DNA from: an uncultured bacterium
Lineage (GTDB): Bacteria > Vulcanimicrobiota > Xenobia > Xenobiales > Xenobiaceae
DNA length: 64,000 nt
Assembly: GCA_934621605.1 (NCBI GenBank)
Contig: CAKTUZ010000008.1
Span: 26,524-90,523 of the forward strand
Direction: 5' to 3'
Translations under genes and position numbers: made by a program
Part shown: piece by piece, positions 50,369 through 60,156 of the stretch
Position numbering within the stretch: position 1 is the first letter of the stretch
Layout: each line of letters begins with the position of its first letter
Notes under the pieces: model-generated
The model's input: only the letters and a program-made list of their open reading frames with translations
Told to the model about the DNA's origin: nothing
Databases searched by the model: none

Positions 50369-53110
50369 ATGTTTAATCGCTTTCCTAAATTGCAAAAATG
50401 GCTCTCCCAAGTCGGTGAGGCAGTTGCGGTCGTCGGCCTGTATATTTTGTTGGCTCTGATCTTCACTTATCCGCTAATCTTGAATTACAGCGACTATATT
50501 GTTGGCCATATGGAAAGCGACGTTTGGAAGCATTTATGGGGGTTGTGGTGGATACGCCGTCGCTTAATTCAAGATTGTGTCTTACCGCTGCACACTTTTT
50601 TGCTCAACTATCCTTACGGCGGTGCCCTTTATTTTATCGATTCGCTTAACGGTGTGCTCTCGGTGCCCTTGCAAAGCTGCCTTTCCATAGTGCAAACCTT
50701 TAACACTATGGTTATTTTCAATCTTGTGTTGGCCGCTTCCGGTACTTATGTTTTGGCAAAAGGTTTAACCGGTAACAAAGCTGCTTCCTTTGTGGCCGGA
50801 GCCATCTATGCTTTTTCTGCTTATATGGGCTCAAGTATAGCTTCAGGCATTACTGAATCTATCAATATCGGTTATTTGCCTTTTTTCTGCCATTATTTGA
50901 TGCGCCAATTTAAGACGCGCAGTTACAAAGATGCTCTTTTGGCAGCTTTGTTTTTCTCATTAAATACGTTGGGCAGCTGGTATTTTGGCACTTTCGCTGT
51001 ACTTTTCGCTGTATTTTATTATATTTGGTTACTTTACAAACATTTGGCTGGAAGCGGCTGTGGCTCGATTTTTACTCTATTAAAGACCTTTTGCCTTTAT
51101 AATGGCTTTAATGTTCTCTACAGCGGTTTTATTCTGTCTGTTTTAGCAGTTTTTGTGTCTGGCTTGTTGTCAACAATCGAGCACCTCAACGTTGGTTTTA
51201 TCCTTTTTGCCGATTTTAAGGGCGCCGTATTTTGGCCCCTAATAATGGTCGCCGCTTTATATGCTTGGGGGAAAAACGAGCGTTCTTGGCTGCAGCGCCA
51301 TTTAATGTTGTTACTTTTACTCGGTCAAATGTTACTTAGTTCGACGCTAGGGGAGCAGCTTTGGTCTCTTGTTGGCTGGGGCTGGCGCTGCAGTTTTTGG
51401 GGCTTTGCAGCAGTCGTGAGTGTCGGTTGGCTTTGTAGTGGGCTGTCAGCTTGGGCTGTGGTTGCTTACTGCAATTGTTGCACTCAGGCTGCCGCATTTG
51501 ACTCTGTACTTAAAAGGGGCAGTTTGCGCTGGGACAGCGTTTTTGTTGGTGTCTTTGCTCCGCCGCAGCTTAAGCTTTGGCTCTTGCAAGTTATCTATGT
51601 GGTTATTTTTAGTGTGGCCGGTTTGGCTTTAAGTTACGGATCAGTTTTAGGCCAAGGAATAAGCGGACGTTGGCTTGTAGGTTGTTTATGGTTGAGCCTC
51701 AGTCTGATTGTATATCGCCGCCAACTTAGTAAAATGTTAGGCTGGGCTGAAAACAACTCGCCGCTTGAATGTTTGAATCGTCGCCGCTTATCTGCATTTA
51801 ATATAATTGTCGGCAGCCACATTGCATTGCTGTTCGGTTTGTGTTGTAGCTTGGCGCAAACTTATTCTTGTTGGCAAATAATGCTTTTCTGGCTGCTTGG
51901 TGCTGCTATTATTGAAAGTTTGCCTTTAGTAAGCCAAAAGTGGAGCCAGGCTCTGGAAGCCTATTTGCAAAGCATTTGGCATATATCTTTTAATGAGGCG
52001 GTCACTCTCTATTGGAACAACTTTTTTAAAGTGCCCTTTTTTATGGTCTGCGTTTGCTTGGTCTGTATTATCGGCCCTATGCTGGCCTTTCAAAGCACTA
52101 TCAACGCCGGTGACTCTATCGTTTTTCGTGGCCGTAGCGAAATGAATGTTGATTTGCATTTGTCTCGCCAGTTTTATAACGTAATGACTGTCAAAGACTT
52201 TTTAGTCGGCGGCAAAGAACGCGCTGTCGAAAGTTATACCGTAGATAGGCTTATCCGTGCTTGTTATATCGGTTGGGCCGCTCTGTTGCTGGCTTTAAGC
52301 GGTATGTTTTGGGGAGTGAAGCGTTATGATCGCTCTTTTTGGATATTTATTGGCCTCATTTTTATGATCTTTGCCACCGGCCCCTTTATGTATATTAGCG
52401 ACGAAATTTATTCCACCGTCAAGTCGCCGCTTTATATGCTCTTTTTCCGTTATTTCCCAACTTTTGCCGCTGTTAGCATACCTTTTCGTTTCAGTATTTT
52501 GGTTATGCTCAGCGTCTCGGTTTTAAGTGCCTACACTTTGGCCGACTTGGCTCATTGGCTCAGCGAAAAAGAACATATTCTTTTATGTGTGTCCTTTTGT
52601 CTGGTTATACTCTTTGAAGTGGCCGCTTTTTCGCCTTCACCTTTTCCTTTGCCTCTGTCGGAGGCTCATATGCCTCAGTACTGCCGCGACATTGCTAAAG
52701 AGGGTGGTGATTATGGTTTAATAGATTTTCCCATTCAACGCACTCGTGGTGAACTTTTGCCCGGCGAATATTTCTTTTACCAAATCGGCCACTTGCAAGC
52801 TATTCCCAACCGCGTGGAAGGTACGATTCCTCTTTTTGTTTACCAAAATGCTTTAACCAGCTATTTATTTATTCTAGAACATTCTAAAGGCGATATACCT
52901 TATCGCGATAAAGAAGAGCTGGACTTGGGATTCTCCGATTTGCAACATTTTCGTTTTCGCTATTTGGTTGTGCACAATAATTATTTGCGCCGCCACGTTA
53001 AAGAAAGGTTGCATAATATGTTGAGTTTTTATTGCGGCGCCCCCAAACGCTATCCCAGGGGAATATATGTATATACTATTCCCAAACCGTCGGAAAAAGT
53101 TGCGCCATGA
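50369..53110 (+). CDS. Large polytopic membrane protein, GT-C/YfhO-like
   Basis: 913 aa with about 15 or more hydrophobic segments. The start MFNRFPKLQKW is followed by FTYPLILNYSDYIVGHMESD and WKHLWGLWWIRRRL, in which acidic residues in the first outer loop recall GT-C transferases. A soluble region follows the last TM (residues ~760-905). It ends in ATGA shared with the next gene. Likely a polyprenyl-phosphate-sugar transferase, but no catalytic motif is certain. Confidence 0.65.
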   Translation: MFNRFPKLQKWLSQVGEAVAVVGLYILLALIFTYPLILNYSDYIVGHMESDVWKHLWGLWWIRRRLIQDCVLPLHTFLLNYPYGGALYFIDSLNGVLSVPLQSCLSIVQTFNTMVIFNLVLAASGTYVLAKGLTGNKAASFVAGAIYAFSAYMGSSIASGITESINIGYLPFFCHYLMRQFKTRSYKDALLAALFFSLNTLGSWYFGTFAVLFAVFYYIWLLYKHLAGSGCGSIFTLLKTFCLYNGFNVLYSGFILSVLAVFVSGLLSTIEHLNVGFILFADFKGAVFWPLIMVAALYAWGKNERSWLQRHLMLLLLLGQMLLSSTLGEQLWSLVGWGWRCSFWGFAAVVSVGWLCSGLSAWAVVAYCNCCTQAAAFDSVLKRGSLRWDSVFVGVFAPPQLKLWLLQVIYVVIFSVAGLALSYGSVLGQGISGRWLVGCLWLSLSLIVYRRQLSKMLGWAENNSPLECLNRRRLSAFNIIVGSHIALLFGLCCSLAQTYSCWQIMLFWLLGAAIIESLPLVSQKWSQALEAYLQSIWHISFNEAVTLYWNNFFKVPFFMVCVCLVCIIGPMLAFQSTINAGDSIVFRGRSEMNVDLHLSRQFYNVMTVKDFLVGGKERAVESYTVDRLIRACYIGWAALLLALSGMFWGVKRYDRSFWIFIGLIFMIFATGPFMYISDEIYSTVKSPLYMLFFRYFPTFAAVSIPFRFSILVMLSVSVLSAYTLADLAHWLSEKEHILLCVSFCLVILFEVAAFSPSPFPLPLSEAHMPQYCRDIAKEGGDYGLIDFPIQRTRGELLPGEYFFYQIGHLQAIPNRVEGTIPLFVYQNALTSYLFILEHSKGDIPYRDKEELDLGFSDLQHFRFRYLVVHNNYLRRHVKERLHNMLSFYCGAPKRYPRGIYVYTIPKPSEKVAP

Positions 53111-53376
53111 GGTATTGCAAGTTGAATCTAAAAAAAATGCCCCTAATAAACAGAAGAACAACTCGGCTTAGCGACAATTGGGAGATCCTTTGGGTAGCCT
53201 TGCTCTCTCTGGTCGTTTTGCAGCTGTTTTTCGGTTTTTCGCTCTCTTCCTCAAATTCTTTGGGTACCACGGAACACGTCTCTTCTTGGGCTGATGATTC
53301 TTTCAGCGATAGCAATACAGAAGTGCCAGTAGGGCCGGAAACTCGCCAATTTACCCAAGAAAGGGCTGAGGAATAA
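53107..53376 (+). CDS. Small single-pass membrane protein, unknown
   Basis: 89 aa from ATG 53107, overlapping the previous stop by 4 bp (ATGA). The N-terminus is basic, with one membrane helix (ILWVALLSLVVLQLFFGFSL) and an acidic Ser/Thr-rich tail. Translational coupling suggests it is a subunit or helper of the neighbouring membrane enzymes. Confidence 0.6.
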   Translation: MRYCKLNLKKMPLINRRTTRLSDNWEILWVALLSLVVLQLFFGFSLSSSNSLGTTEHVSSWADDSFSDSNTEVPVGPETRQFTQERAEE

Positions 53377-53382
53377 AAAGTT

Positions 53383-54432
53383 TTGACTCTAAAAAAAATG
53401 CCACCAGAAGAGTCGCCAGCTGTCACACAGCCGCATTTTGCTTGGTCTAAGTTCGGTTGGGGTAAAATTTTGACCGGTTTGGGCCTTTGCTGTTGCTTAA
53501 TACCTTTTTTTAACGCCTCCCAAATGTTGGCCGACTTAAAGCGGTTGAGCTGGGATTGTTTTTTGCTTTCTTTAACTTTTTTTGTTTTGGCTTCGGCTCC
53601 GACAGCTTTGATTTGGTACGGTGTGACGCGTCGTATGGGAGCTGGTTTAAGCTTTTGGCAAGCTTGGCGTCTCTCTTTAATTGGTTTTTTCTGGAATAAT
53701 TTAATTCCTGGCGGGGTAGCTGGCGACGCAGTGCGTGTTTGGGAAGTACACTCGTATAATTTAACTTATGCCAAAGGAGCGGCTTCTGTTTTTATTGAGC
53801 GCTGGAGCGCTTTGGCGGCGTTGATCGTTACTTCTTTGCTGGCATGGTTTATGGCCGATCCTGTTTTTGCTTTAATTGAGCAACATGAGAAAATGTCTCT
53901 TGGGCCACACATACCGACAAATTTTAGCGTCAAATGGAGTATGCTAGCCGTTATAATTCTTATGTTGGCTGCTTTTTTACTAGGCAGCGTCGTGCTTTTT
54001 TCTCAGCATCTCTGGCAAAACTTGCGCTTGCGTTTACTCAGCCGCTTCAGCTTAGGCTCTTCTTTGGAAGAATTTACGCAAGCTTGTGCCCTCATTAAAA
54101 ATAATTTGGGTATCTTTGCTATAGCTGTATTTATAAATTTACTGGCCCCTCTTTTGGAGGCTACGGCCATATATATTATCTTTTATAAAATTTGCCCACA
54201 AAATTTGCCCTTTATTTATTTTCTAATCTTTATTCCCATCTTTAGAGTTATGCTCCATTTGCCCGTGTCCGCTAATGGTATAGGTACTCAAGAAGCGGCT
54301 TTTGCCTTATATTGGGGCAGCGTAGGCATGGCTTTAGAACCTGTCCTGGCTTCGTCTTTGCTAATTCATGCCGTAAAATTGATTATATGTATTTTGGGAG
54401 CTTTGCTATATTATCAAAAGCCGCAAAAATAA
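53383..54432 (+). CDS. LPG-synthase-TM/UPF0104-type membrane protein, flippase-like
   Basis: 349 aa, start TTG 53383, 6 bp after the previous stop. GFFWNNLIPGGVAGDAVRVW and EVHSYNLTYAKGAASVFIER are the family's core (cf. MprF membrane part, AglD). HLPVSANGIGTQEAAFALYW is the second signature. The family moves or modifies lipids at the membrane. Completes the radical SAM operon. Confidence 0.82.
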   Translation: MTLKKMPPEESPAVTQPHFAWSKFGWGKILTGLGLCCCLIPFFNASQMLADLKRLSWDCFLLSLTFFVLASAPTALIWYGVTRRMGAGLSFWQAWRLSLIGFFWNNLIPGGVAGDAVRVWEVHSYNLTYAKGAASVFIERWSALAALIVTSLLAWFMADPVFALIEQHEKMSLGPHIPTNFSVKWSMLAVIILMLAAFLLGSVVLFSQHLWQNLRLRLLSRFSLGSSLEEFTQACALIKNNLGIFAIAVFINLLAPLLEATAIYIIFYKICPQNLPFIYFLIFIPIFRVMLHLPVSANGIGTQEAAFALYWGSVGMALEPVLASSLLIHAVKLIICILGALLYYQKPQK

Positions 54433-54611
54433 ATTTTTTCTTAATAAATTGGTAAATAAATAAAAAAGGCTTAAAATTTTTCCTGTGGAAAGGGGCGCCA
54501 CGATCGCTGTAAGGGCGGTGTTTGCGCTTTCGCATCAAGTTTCATATTTCTTAGCATATTAACGAGAACTATAGACAATTTTCTCACGGAGAGAAAGGTA
54601 GGATTTACTTT

Positions 54612-56261
54612 ATGAAACTATGTAATATCTTTAATTTTGCCGTTATGGTAGCTACATTGAGTGTAGGTTTTATGCTTGGTGGTTGCGGTGATAGCGGCTC
54701 TACTACTCCTAATCCTTTAAATGGCACGGCTACTCCCATTCCTCCTACCCCTCCAGCTCCCAGTCCGCCTCCGATTCAAGCGACCAATCAGGTAATTTTT
54801 GATTACTCTGTTTTGGCTTCCGACGTAATGGGCAAGACTGATATTTCTGCTCCTATTGCCAAAGTAAGATATGCTTTTAAAGTCTCCGATGAGCAAAAAG
54901 GCGATTTTATTGATATAAAAGAGACGTATGTCGGTACTTTTGAGTATAAAAATCAAACTCACGATCAACAAGTTATTGTCAAAGAGGTCAATACCGAAGC
55001 TGTTAAAGTAACGGCGGCTTATTACGATATAAATGACGAATTGGTAGCTTTGGGTATTAATGATCTTGAATGGGATAAAAATACTAAAAATGCCCACGTG
55101 CAAGACCCTCAAGTTTTGTTTCTAGGTTCTGATCCTACTATCGGTTTAAATGTCAGCTCTTATTTGGTGCCTAAAAATGGGCAGACCCGTTTAACGTTTA
55201 CTGTTACTCCCGAGGGTAAAGAAGCTGCCGATATGACCGCTTTTACTTCTTTTAGCGACATGGACGAAAACATATTGGCTTCCGTAATCGGTCAGCCCGG
55301 ACTTTTTACCGGTATTAATTACAGCGGCGATGACGGTATTTTGCCCACTGCGGCTATTGGCAAAAAATTGAAAATTACTGCCGAACAGCCTATTTATGTT
55401 ACCGACCAGGAAATAGCCTCTATTAAAATACGTCCCGCCGATATAGAAGGTAAGCAAATTACCGTAGAGGATAAAAACGGGAAATATGTAGCTGCCGAGG
55501 GCAGTCAATATTTTCGCATGTATTATATCGACGATAAAACTGATTATGCAAATCAAAATGTTCTCCATATGACAAATACTAAAGGGGAAGGGGAGTATAC
55601 TGCCGCCGTTAACGATCAGCCTATGCAGGTTTGGGCCGCTTACGGCACGGTGCCGGAAAAAGGCCCCACTCCTCCCGATGTTGATATTACTGACAATGAC
55701 GGAGTAAGTATAGAACATAAATATGAGGCTAGCGCTACCGATTATATGAGCGTTGAGGGCAAAGTAATCCGTCTTAAGAGTATCAATGATCCTAAAGCCA
55801 ATTTGTATTCTGTTTCCGCTAAATGGAAAGAGTTTACCAGCGAAGCTCTTACTGTAACTGTGGTTGACGACGCTTTCAATGATGCTTATTTATATTTTGT
55901 CAATAAAGATACCGGGGCTCTCATTATTGATGAAATAAAATACAGCGGAACGGGTGAAGACAGTTACAATATGTATTTGGCCGCTGGAATTATGAGTTTC
56001 TATCCTTCTACTAATGAATTTTATAGAAGTGATATGGTAGATATTCCCACTGCTTGGATTCGCTTAGATCAATATCCTGATGTAAAAGCTGTAACTCTCA
56101 GTCCTACTGCAATTTCGGAATATAAACAGGAGAGTTTGGGGAGCAATAGTTACATTCTGAAAATTGCCGGAGCTCCGGCTGATAAAGTAGACTTGGATAT
56201 AGATCGTCCTATTATTGGAGCTACTTATCCTGTTTTGCACCGGACAGCTGTTGCACCATAA
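54612..56261 (+). CDS. Lipoprotein paralogue 1 of 4
   Basis: 549 aa. Signal peptide with lipobox LGGC, Cys25, then a Thr/Pro-rich linker of about 35 residues (PNPLNGTATPIPPTPPAPS). The body is beta-rich with Ig-like character: VIFDYSVLAS, AAYYDINDELVALGINDLEW, ADMTAFTSFSDMDENIL, PIYVTDQEIASIKI and RPADIEG. AGGA precedes ATG 54612. Closest in-window relative is paralogue 4. Processed by Lgt/LspA encoded at 8.2-9.7 kb. I do not recognise the family; surface adhesion or glycan binding is possible. Confidence 0.75.
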   Translation: MKLCNIFNFAVMVATLSVGFMLGGCGDSGSTTPNPLNGTATPIPPTPPAPSPPPIQATNQVIFDYSVLASDVMGKTDISAPIAKVRYAFKVSDEQKGDFIDIKETYVGTFEYKNQTHDQQVIVKEVNTEAVKVTAAYYDINDELVALGINDLEWDKNTKNAHVQDPQVLFLGSDPTIGLNVSSYLVPKNGQTRLTFTVTPEGKEAADMTAFTSFSDMDENILASVIGQPGLFTGINYSGDDGILPTAAIGKKLKITAEQPIYVTDQEIASIKIRPADIEGKQITVEDKNGKYVAAEGSQYFRMYYIDDKTDYANQNVLHMTNTKGEGEYTAAVNDQPMQVWAAYGTVPEKGPTPPDVDITDNDGVSIEHKYEASATDYMSVEGKVIRLKSINDPKANLYSVSAKWKEFTSEALTVTVVDDAFNDAYLYFVNKDTGALIIDEIKYSGTGEDSYNMYLAAGIMSFYPSTNEFYRSDMVDIPTAWIRLDQYPDVKAVTLSPTAISEYKQESLGSNSYILKIAGAPADKVDLDIDRPIIGATYPVLHRTAVAP

Positions 56262-56347
56262 GCGAATTTCTGTTATAATACGCCTGTATTAAAGAATTAG
56301 ACCACCCAAGGGGCAGCTTGTACCACAGCGAGCTGCCTTTTTTTTAT
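56251..56347 (+). promoter_or_regulatory. Promoter plus terminator enclosing a possible ~60-nt transcript
   Basis: TTGCAC (56251-56256), 17 bp, TATAAT (56274-56279) overlaps the end of paralogue 1. GGCAGCT/AGCTGCC (56312-56337) with eight T follows. The unit could make a very short RNA, or the hairpin simply ends paralogue 1. The rest of the gap 56348-56617 holds only the hairpin at 56501-56527. Confidence 0.45.
56312..56347 (+). terminator. Terminator after lipoprotein paralogue 1
   Basis: GGCAGCT (56312-56318) and AGCTGCC (56331-56337), then TTTTTTTT. Confidence 0.8.
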
Positions 56348-56500
56348 GTCTTGGCATTTTGAGTGATTCTACAGCAGCTAAGTCATACAATAAGGTTGGA
56401 ATAGACAGAAAATAATTAAATAGGCAACTTGCGGTAAGATAATTGGCTAAATTTTTTTGGTTATATTTAAAAATTGAAAGAGGTTTAAGCACCGTTTTCG

Positions 56501-56527
56501 AAAAAAAAACGCCGAAAAGACGGCGTT
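56501..56527 (-). terminator. Leftward-facing terminator-like hairpin upstream of paralogue 2
   Basis: AACGCCG (56508-56514), loop AAAAGA, CGGCGTT (56521-56527). On the minus strand it is followed by nine T. No leftward gene is annotated to its right. Confidence 0.6.
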
Positions 56528-56617
56528 ATACGGAATGTGCATCGCATCTCTCGTGGCTTTCGATTCTTTGGCGCCGTCCTTTACCCTAATTAGCGAAGGA
56601 CTTGTTTTTTGCAAATA

Positions 56618-58267
56618 ATGAATAAGAATATTTTCGGTTTTGCTTTGGCTACCGCAGTTGCGTTAGGCTTAGGCTTTATGGCTTACGGCTGTGGTGACAG
56701 CGGCTCTACGATTCCCAATCCTTTGGATGGCTCTACGCCCAATCCTCCGATTGTAGAAACCAGTAAAGTTATTTTTGACTACAACGTTTTAAGCAAAAAT
56801 TCAACCGCCAAGGCTATTCCGGCCAATATCGCCAATGTAAGATATGCTTTCAGCGGTATCAATGATGCTAAAGAAGCTTTTACCGACCTTGATAAAACTT
56901 ACATTTACGATTTCGAACACAAAGACCAAGATTACAACCAAGAAGTTGTCATTAAAGACGTAGATACCAATTCTACTAAAGTTACTGCCGCTTATTACGA
57001 TGCAAAAGATCAACTGGTAGCTATCGGAATAAATGATCTTGAGTGGGACAAAACTACTGATATAGCCCGCGTAAAAAATCCCGATGTACAATTATTGGAT
57101 TCCAATGCAACCGTTTCTTTAAGTGCTGACAGCTACATTATTCCTAAGAACGGCCAAGTTTACTTTACTTTTGAAATTACCCCCACTGAAGGTGCCGAAG
57201 TTGTTGATATGACCGATTTGGCCATTTTCAGCGGTTTAGATAAAAAGATCTTTTCTCACCAAGAAAACACAGCCGGCGGAGTTTATACCGGTATCGATTA
57301 TGGCAAAGCTACCGAAGTTTCTGCCAGTTTGGGCCAATTCAAAGCCGATTTAGGCCAAACTGTTTTAGTTACCGATCAAACTCCAGCCAAGATTGCCCTC
57401 GTTCCGCAGCCCATTGATGGTAAAGAAATTATCAACCAAGAGACCCCTGACGGGCGTCGTATGAATATGCTTTTTGCCGATGACGGCGTGAAATATAACA
57501 CTTTCGGCCAAAAGGTCGTTTCTTATAAGACAAGCAGCGGTGACGTCGATAATTTCCCTGTCAACGAAGTGCCCTTTAAGGTAGTAATTTACGAATATAC
57601 TAATATTGAAGGTAAAGGCGAAGCTCCCGAATTGCCTTTAGATATTACCTTTGATGGTAAAACCAGCGTAGAAGCTAATTTAGACATGGAAAATTACGCT
57701 TCTCCCTCTGCTTACGACGTTAATAAAATGGCTATTAAAGATCGCTCTAAAATTGTTGTAGAGGAGCTCAACCCCAACTGGAACAATTACAAAGTTGTGG
57801 CCAAATACGATGATGGCAGTAAGGACGGTATAACTGAAACTACTAAGATCTATGTTGAAGGCGCTAAAGCTAACCTGGTATTTTGGAATAATAAGACCAA
57901 CCAAAAGCTTGAAAAAATCTTTAAGACTGGTGGTTCTGTTCAGACTTATGACGAATTGCGTTTAGTTGGTCAAATTGAAGTTTTTGGTAACTGCGTCTAT
58001 ACAGATATTCCCGAAGATATGATTCCTGTCGGCCAATATCCAGATGTCGTTACTCCGCCTCATTTTATTAATACTGGCGAAGTTGCTGACAGTAATTATG
58101 TCGCTCAATGGAGACAAGTTCCAAAACATTCCGGTACCAATGCATACGCTATTACTATACAGTATCAACCAGAACATCCGTGGCCTGACAATGTAAAGCT
58201 TGATTTGCAACGCCCCGAAGGCACTACCTATCCTTACTTTGGTGGCGTTTACGTCTATAACTACTAA
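56618..58267 (+). CDS. Lipoprotein paralogue 2 of 4
   Basis: 549 aa from ATG 56618, chosen because it puts the lipobox Cys at position 25 (MAYGC) as in paralogue 1; TTG 56609 is an alternative with better spacing to AAGGA. Linker PNPLDGSTPNPPIVE. The body ATKVTAAYYDAKDQLVAIGI, VDMTDLAIFSGLDKKIF and VTDQTPAKIALVPQPIDGKE is closest to paralogue 3. Bases 56717-56781 are identical to the same part of paralogue 4. Function unknown. Confidence 0.75.
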   Translation: MNKNIFGFALATAVALGLGFMAYGCGDSGSTIPNPLDGSTPNPPIVETSKVIFDYNVLSKNSTAKAIPANIANVRYAFSGINDAKEAFTDLDKTYIYDFEHKDQDYNQEVVIKDVDTNSTKVTAAYYDAKDQLVAIGINDLEWDKTTDIARVKNPDVQLLDSNATVSLSADSYIIPKNGQVYFTFEITPTEGAEVVDMTDLAIFSGLDKKIFSHQENTAGGVYTGIDYGKATEVSASLGQFKADLGQTVLVTDQTPAKIALVPQPIDGKEIINQETPDGRRMNMLFADDGVKYNTFGQKVVSYKTSSGDVDNFPVNEVPFKVVIYEYTNIEGKGEAPELPLDITFDGKTSVEANLDMENYASPSAYDVNKMAIKDRSKIVVEELNPNWNNYKVVAKYDDGSKDGITETTKIYVEGAKANLVFWNNKTNQKLEKIFKTGGSVQTYDELRLVGQIEVFGNCVYTDIPEDMIPVGQYPDVVTPPHFINTGEVADSNYVAQWRQVPKHSGTNAYAITIQYQPEHPWPDNVKLDLQRPEGTTYPYFGGVYVYNY

Positions 58268-58298
58268 AAACTAACTGCTAATTAAATCGCGACTATTT

Positions 58299-58349
58299 AA
58301 GACTCCTCGATACCAAATTGAATAAAATTAGGCTAGAGGAGTCTTTTTA
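58299..58349 (+). terminator. Terminator after lipoprotein paralogue 2
   Basis: AAGACTCCTC (58299-58308) with GAGGAGTCTT (58336-58345), then TTTAT. Confidence 0.8.
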
Positions 58350-58385
58350 TAATACAAAATTTATAAAGGATTGTTTTCTACATTT

Positions 58386-60020
58386 ATGATTAAAAACGCG
58401 TTTTGCTTTGCTACTTTAGTAGCTACTGCTAGCTTAGGTTTAGGCTTAATGGTTTGTGGCTGCGGCGATGGTGGATCCACTACGCCCAATCCTTTGGAAG
58501 GCGATACTTCTTCAAAAGTAGTCTTCAATTACAGCGTTTTGGCTCAAAAGCTGAGCGCCAAAACAGAGATTTCCGCCAATATCGCCAGCGTTAAATATAG
58601 CTTTAAAGGTGTTGACGAAAATCAAAAAGCTTTTACCGATAGTAGCGACAAATATGTTTATAAATTTACCCACAAAAATCAAGCTTACGATCAGAAAGTA
58701 ATTATCAAAGACGTAAGCATGTACACTACCGAAGTTACCGCCGCTTACTATAATGAAAATAACGAACTGGTCGCTATTGGCGTCGACCAATTAGACTGGG
58801 ATAAAACTACCAAAGTAGCCAAGGTAGAGACGCCGAAGGTACAATTGCTTGACCAAGACGCTACCGCTTCTTTAAGTGTCGACAACTACGTTATCCCTAA
58901 GAGCGGTCAAGTTAAACTCACTTTTGAAATTACTCCTACTGAAGGAGCCAAAGCTGTCGATATGACCGATTTGGCTACCTTTAGCGGCCTGGACGAAAAA
59001 GTTTTCGCTCACTCCGAAGACGAGCCCGTCGGCTTCTATACTGGCATTAGTTATGGTAAATCGGATACAGTTTCTGCTTCTATCGGTGCCCAAAAGGCCG
59101 AACTTGACAAAGTTATTTATGTAACTGACCAAACTCCCTCTAAAATTGAAATATCTTTCTTACCTATTGATGGTAAAGAAGTATCGGTGTTCAAGGATAA
59201 TGAGGGTATTAAGGGAGTTTTTATATTCTATGCCGCCGACCCAGAGCAAGTCTTTGGTTTAAAAATAGCCAGTAACGACGTGGCTTACATAAAAGAGCAA
59301 AAATATAATTATGCTATCAACGAGTTGCCTTTAGCTATTCTGGCTACCGAATTTACAAATGCAGACGACAAAGGCCCTCAGCCGGATTATGCTGTAGATA
59401 TTACCGATAGTGATAAGTTGTCCGTAACTACCGAAAATACCTCAGGCGAAGAAAATTATTTGGCCGTTAAAGATCATTTTACTCTTCAGGCTACTGGGGT
59501 TAATTACGATAATGAGAGGAGGCTTTACAAAGTAACAGTCAAGTACGATGACGCTACTTCCGAAGGTTTAACCAATCAGATATTTGTAAGATTGGAAGAC
59601 ACTCACGGTAGATTGGTCTTTGTGGAAAAAGAGGCTTGGGGCCGTGAATTAACTACCGACGATATTTATGCCGGCAATATTTGGGTAAAAGCAGGCCAAA
59701 CATTTGAGCATTCTTTGGTACTTAAAGGAGTAGTCTTCCTTTATAACGGCTACACCGTATTAGATATTCCTGAAAGTATGATTCCTGCCGATCAGTATCC
59801 CAATTTGAAAGAGCCTAGATATTCATTCCCTGAACAAGCTACTAAGTCTGTTTATGAAGTTGTTACCACTTACGAACACATTGGCTCTGGCAACGACTAC
59901 AAAATAACTACTACAGGTTTGCCTGAAGTACAACTGATAATGGATATTGATCGCCCCGAAGATGCCTCTTATCCTGAGCTCTGGACTCCTATTGTACAGC
60001 ACTTTGAATGGGATAGTTAA
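58386..60020 (+). CDS. Lipoprotein paralogue 3 of 4
   Basis: 544 aa from ATG 58386 (Cys26 in MVCGC; the frame is open to 58371). A short linker (PNPLEGDTSSK) lacks the proline-rich stretch of the others. VFNYSVLAQKLSAKTEISAN, AAYYNENNELVAIGVDQLDW, VDMTDLATFSGLDEKVFAHS and VTDQTPSKIEISFLPIDGKE align with paralogue 2. The C-terminal third differs strongly from the others. Function unknown. Confidence 0.75.
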   Translation: MIKNAFCFATLVATASLGLGLMVCGCGDGGSTTPNPLEGDTSSKVVFNYSVLAQKLSAKTEISANIASVKYSFKGVDENQKAFTDSSDKYVYKFTHKNQAYDQKVIIKDVSMYTTEVTAAYYNENNELVAIGVDQLDWDKTTKVAKVETPKVQLLDQDATASLSVDNYVIPKSGQVKLTFEITPTEGAKAVDMTDLATFSGLDEKVFAHSEDEPVGFYTGISYGKSDTVSASIGAQKAELDKVIYVTDQTPSKIEISFLPIDGKEVSVFKDNEGIKGVFIFYAADPEQVFGLKIASNDVAYIKEQKYNYAINELPLAILATEFTNADDKGPQPDYAVDITDSDKLSVTTENTSGEENYLAVKDHFTLQATGVNYDNERRLYKVTVKYDDATSEGLTNQIFVRLEDTHGRLVFVEKEAWGRELTTDDIYAGNIWVKAGQTFEHSLVLKGVVFLYNGYTVLDIPESMIPADQYPNLKEPRYSFPEQATKSVYEVVTTYEHIGSGNDYKITTTGLPEVQLIMDIDRPEDASYPELWTPIVQHFEWDS

Positions 60021-60065
60021 ACTATTTGCAAAAGTGTTTGCACAAACGAACATAGTGTAGTCCTT

Positions 60066-60135
60066 AGCTCTGGCCAATGGCCGGTATGGCTGCGAGCTAT
60101 AAGCTCGCAGACGCCGGCCATTAGTGCCGAGAGCT
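60066..60135. repeat. Strong imperfect hairpin after paralogue 3
   Basis: AATGGCCGG (60076-60084) pairs with CCGGCCATT (60114-60122) and CTGCGAGCT (60090-60098) with AGCTCGCAG (60102-60110). Pairing extends outward to AGCTCT/AGAGCT. It occupies part of the 400-bp gap 60021-60420. Confidence 0.8.
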
Positions 60136-60156
60136 TTGGACGAACCTACAAACACT

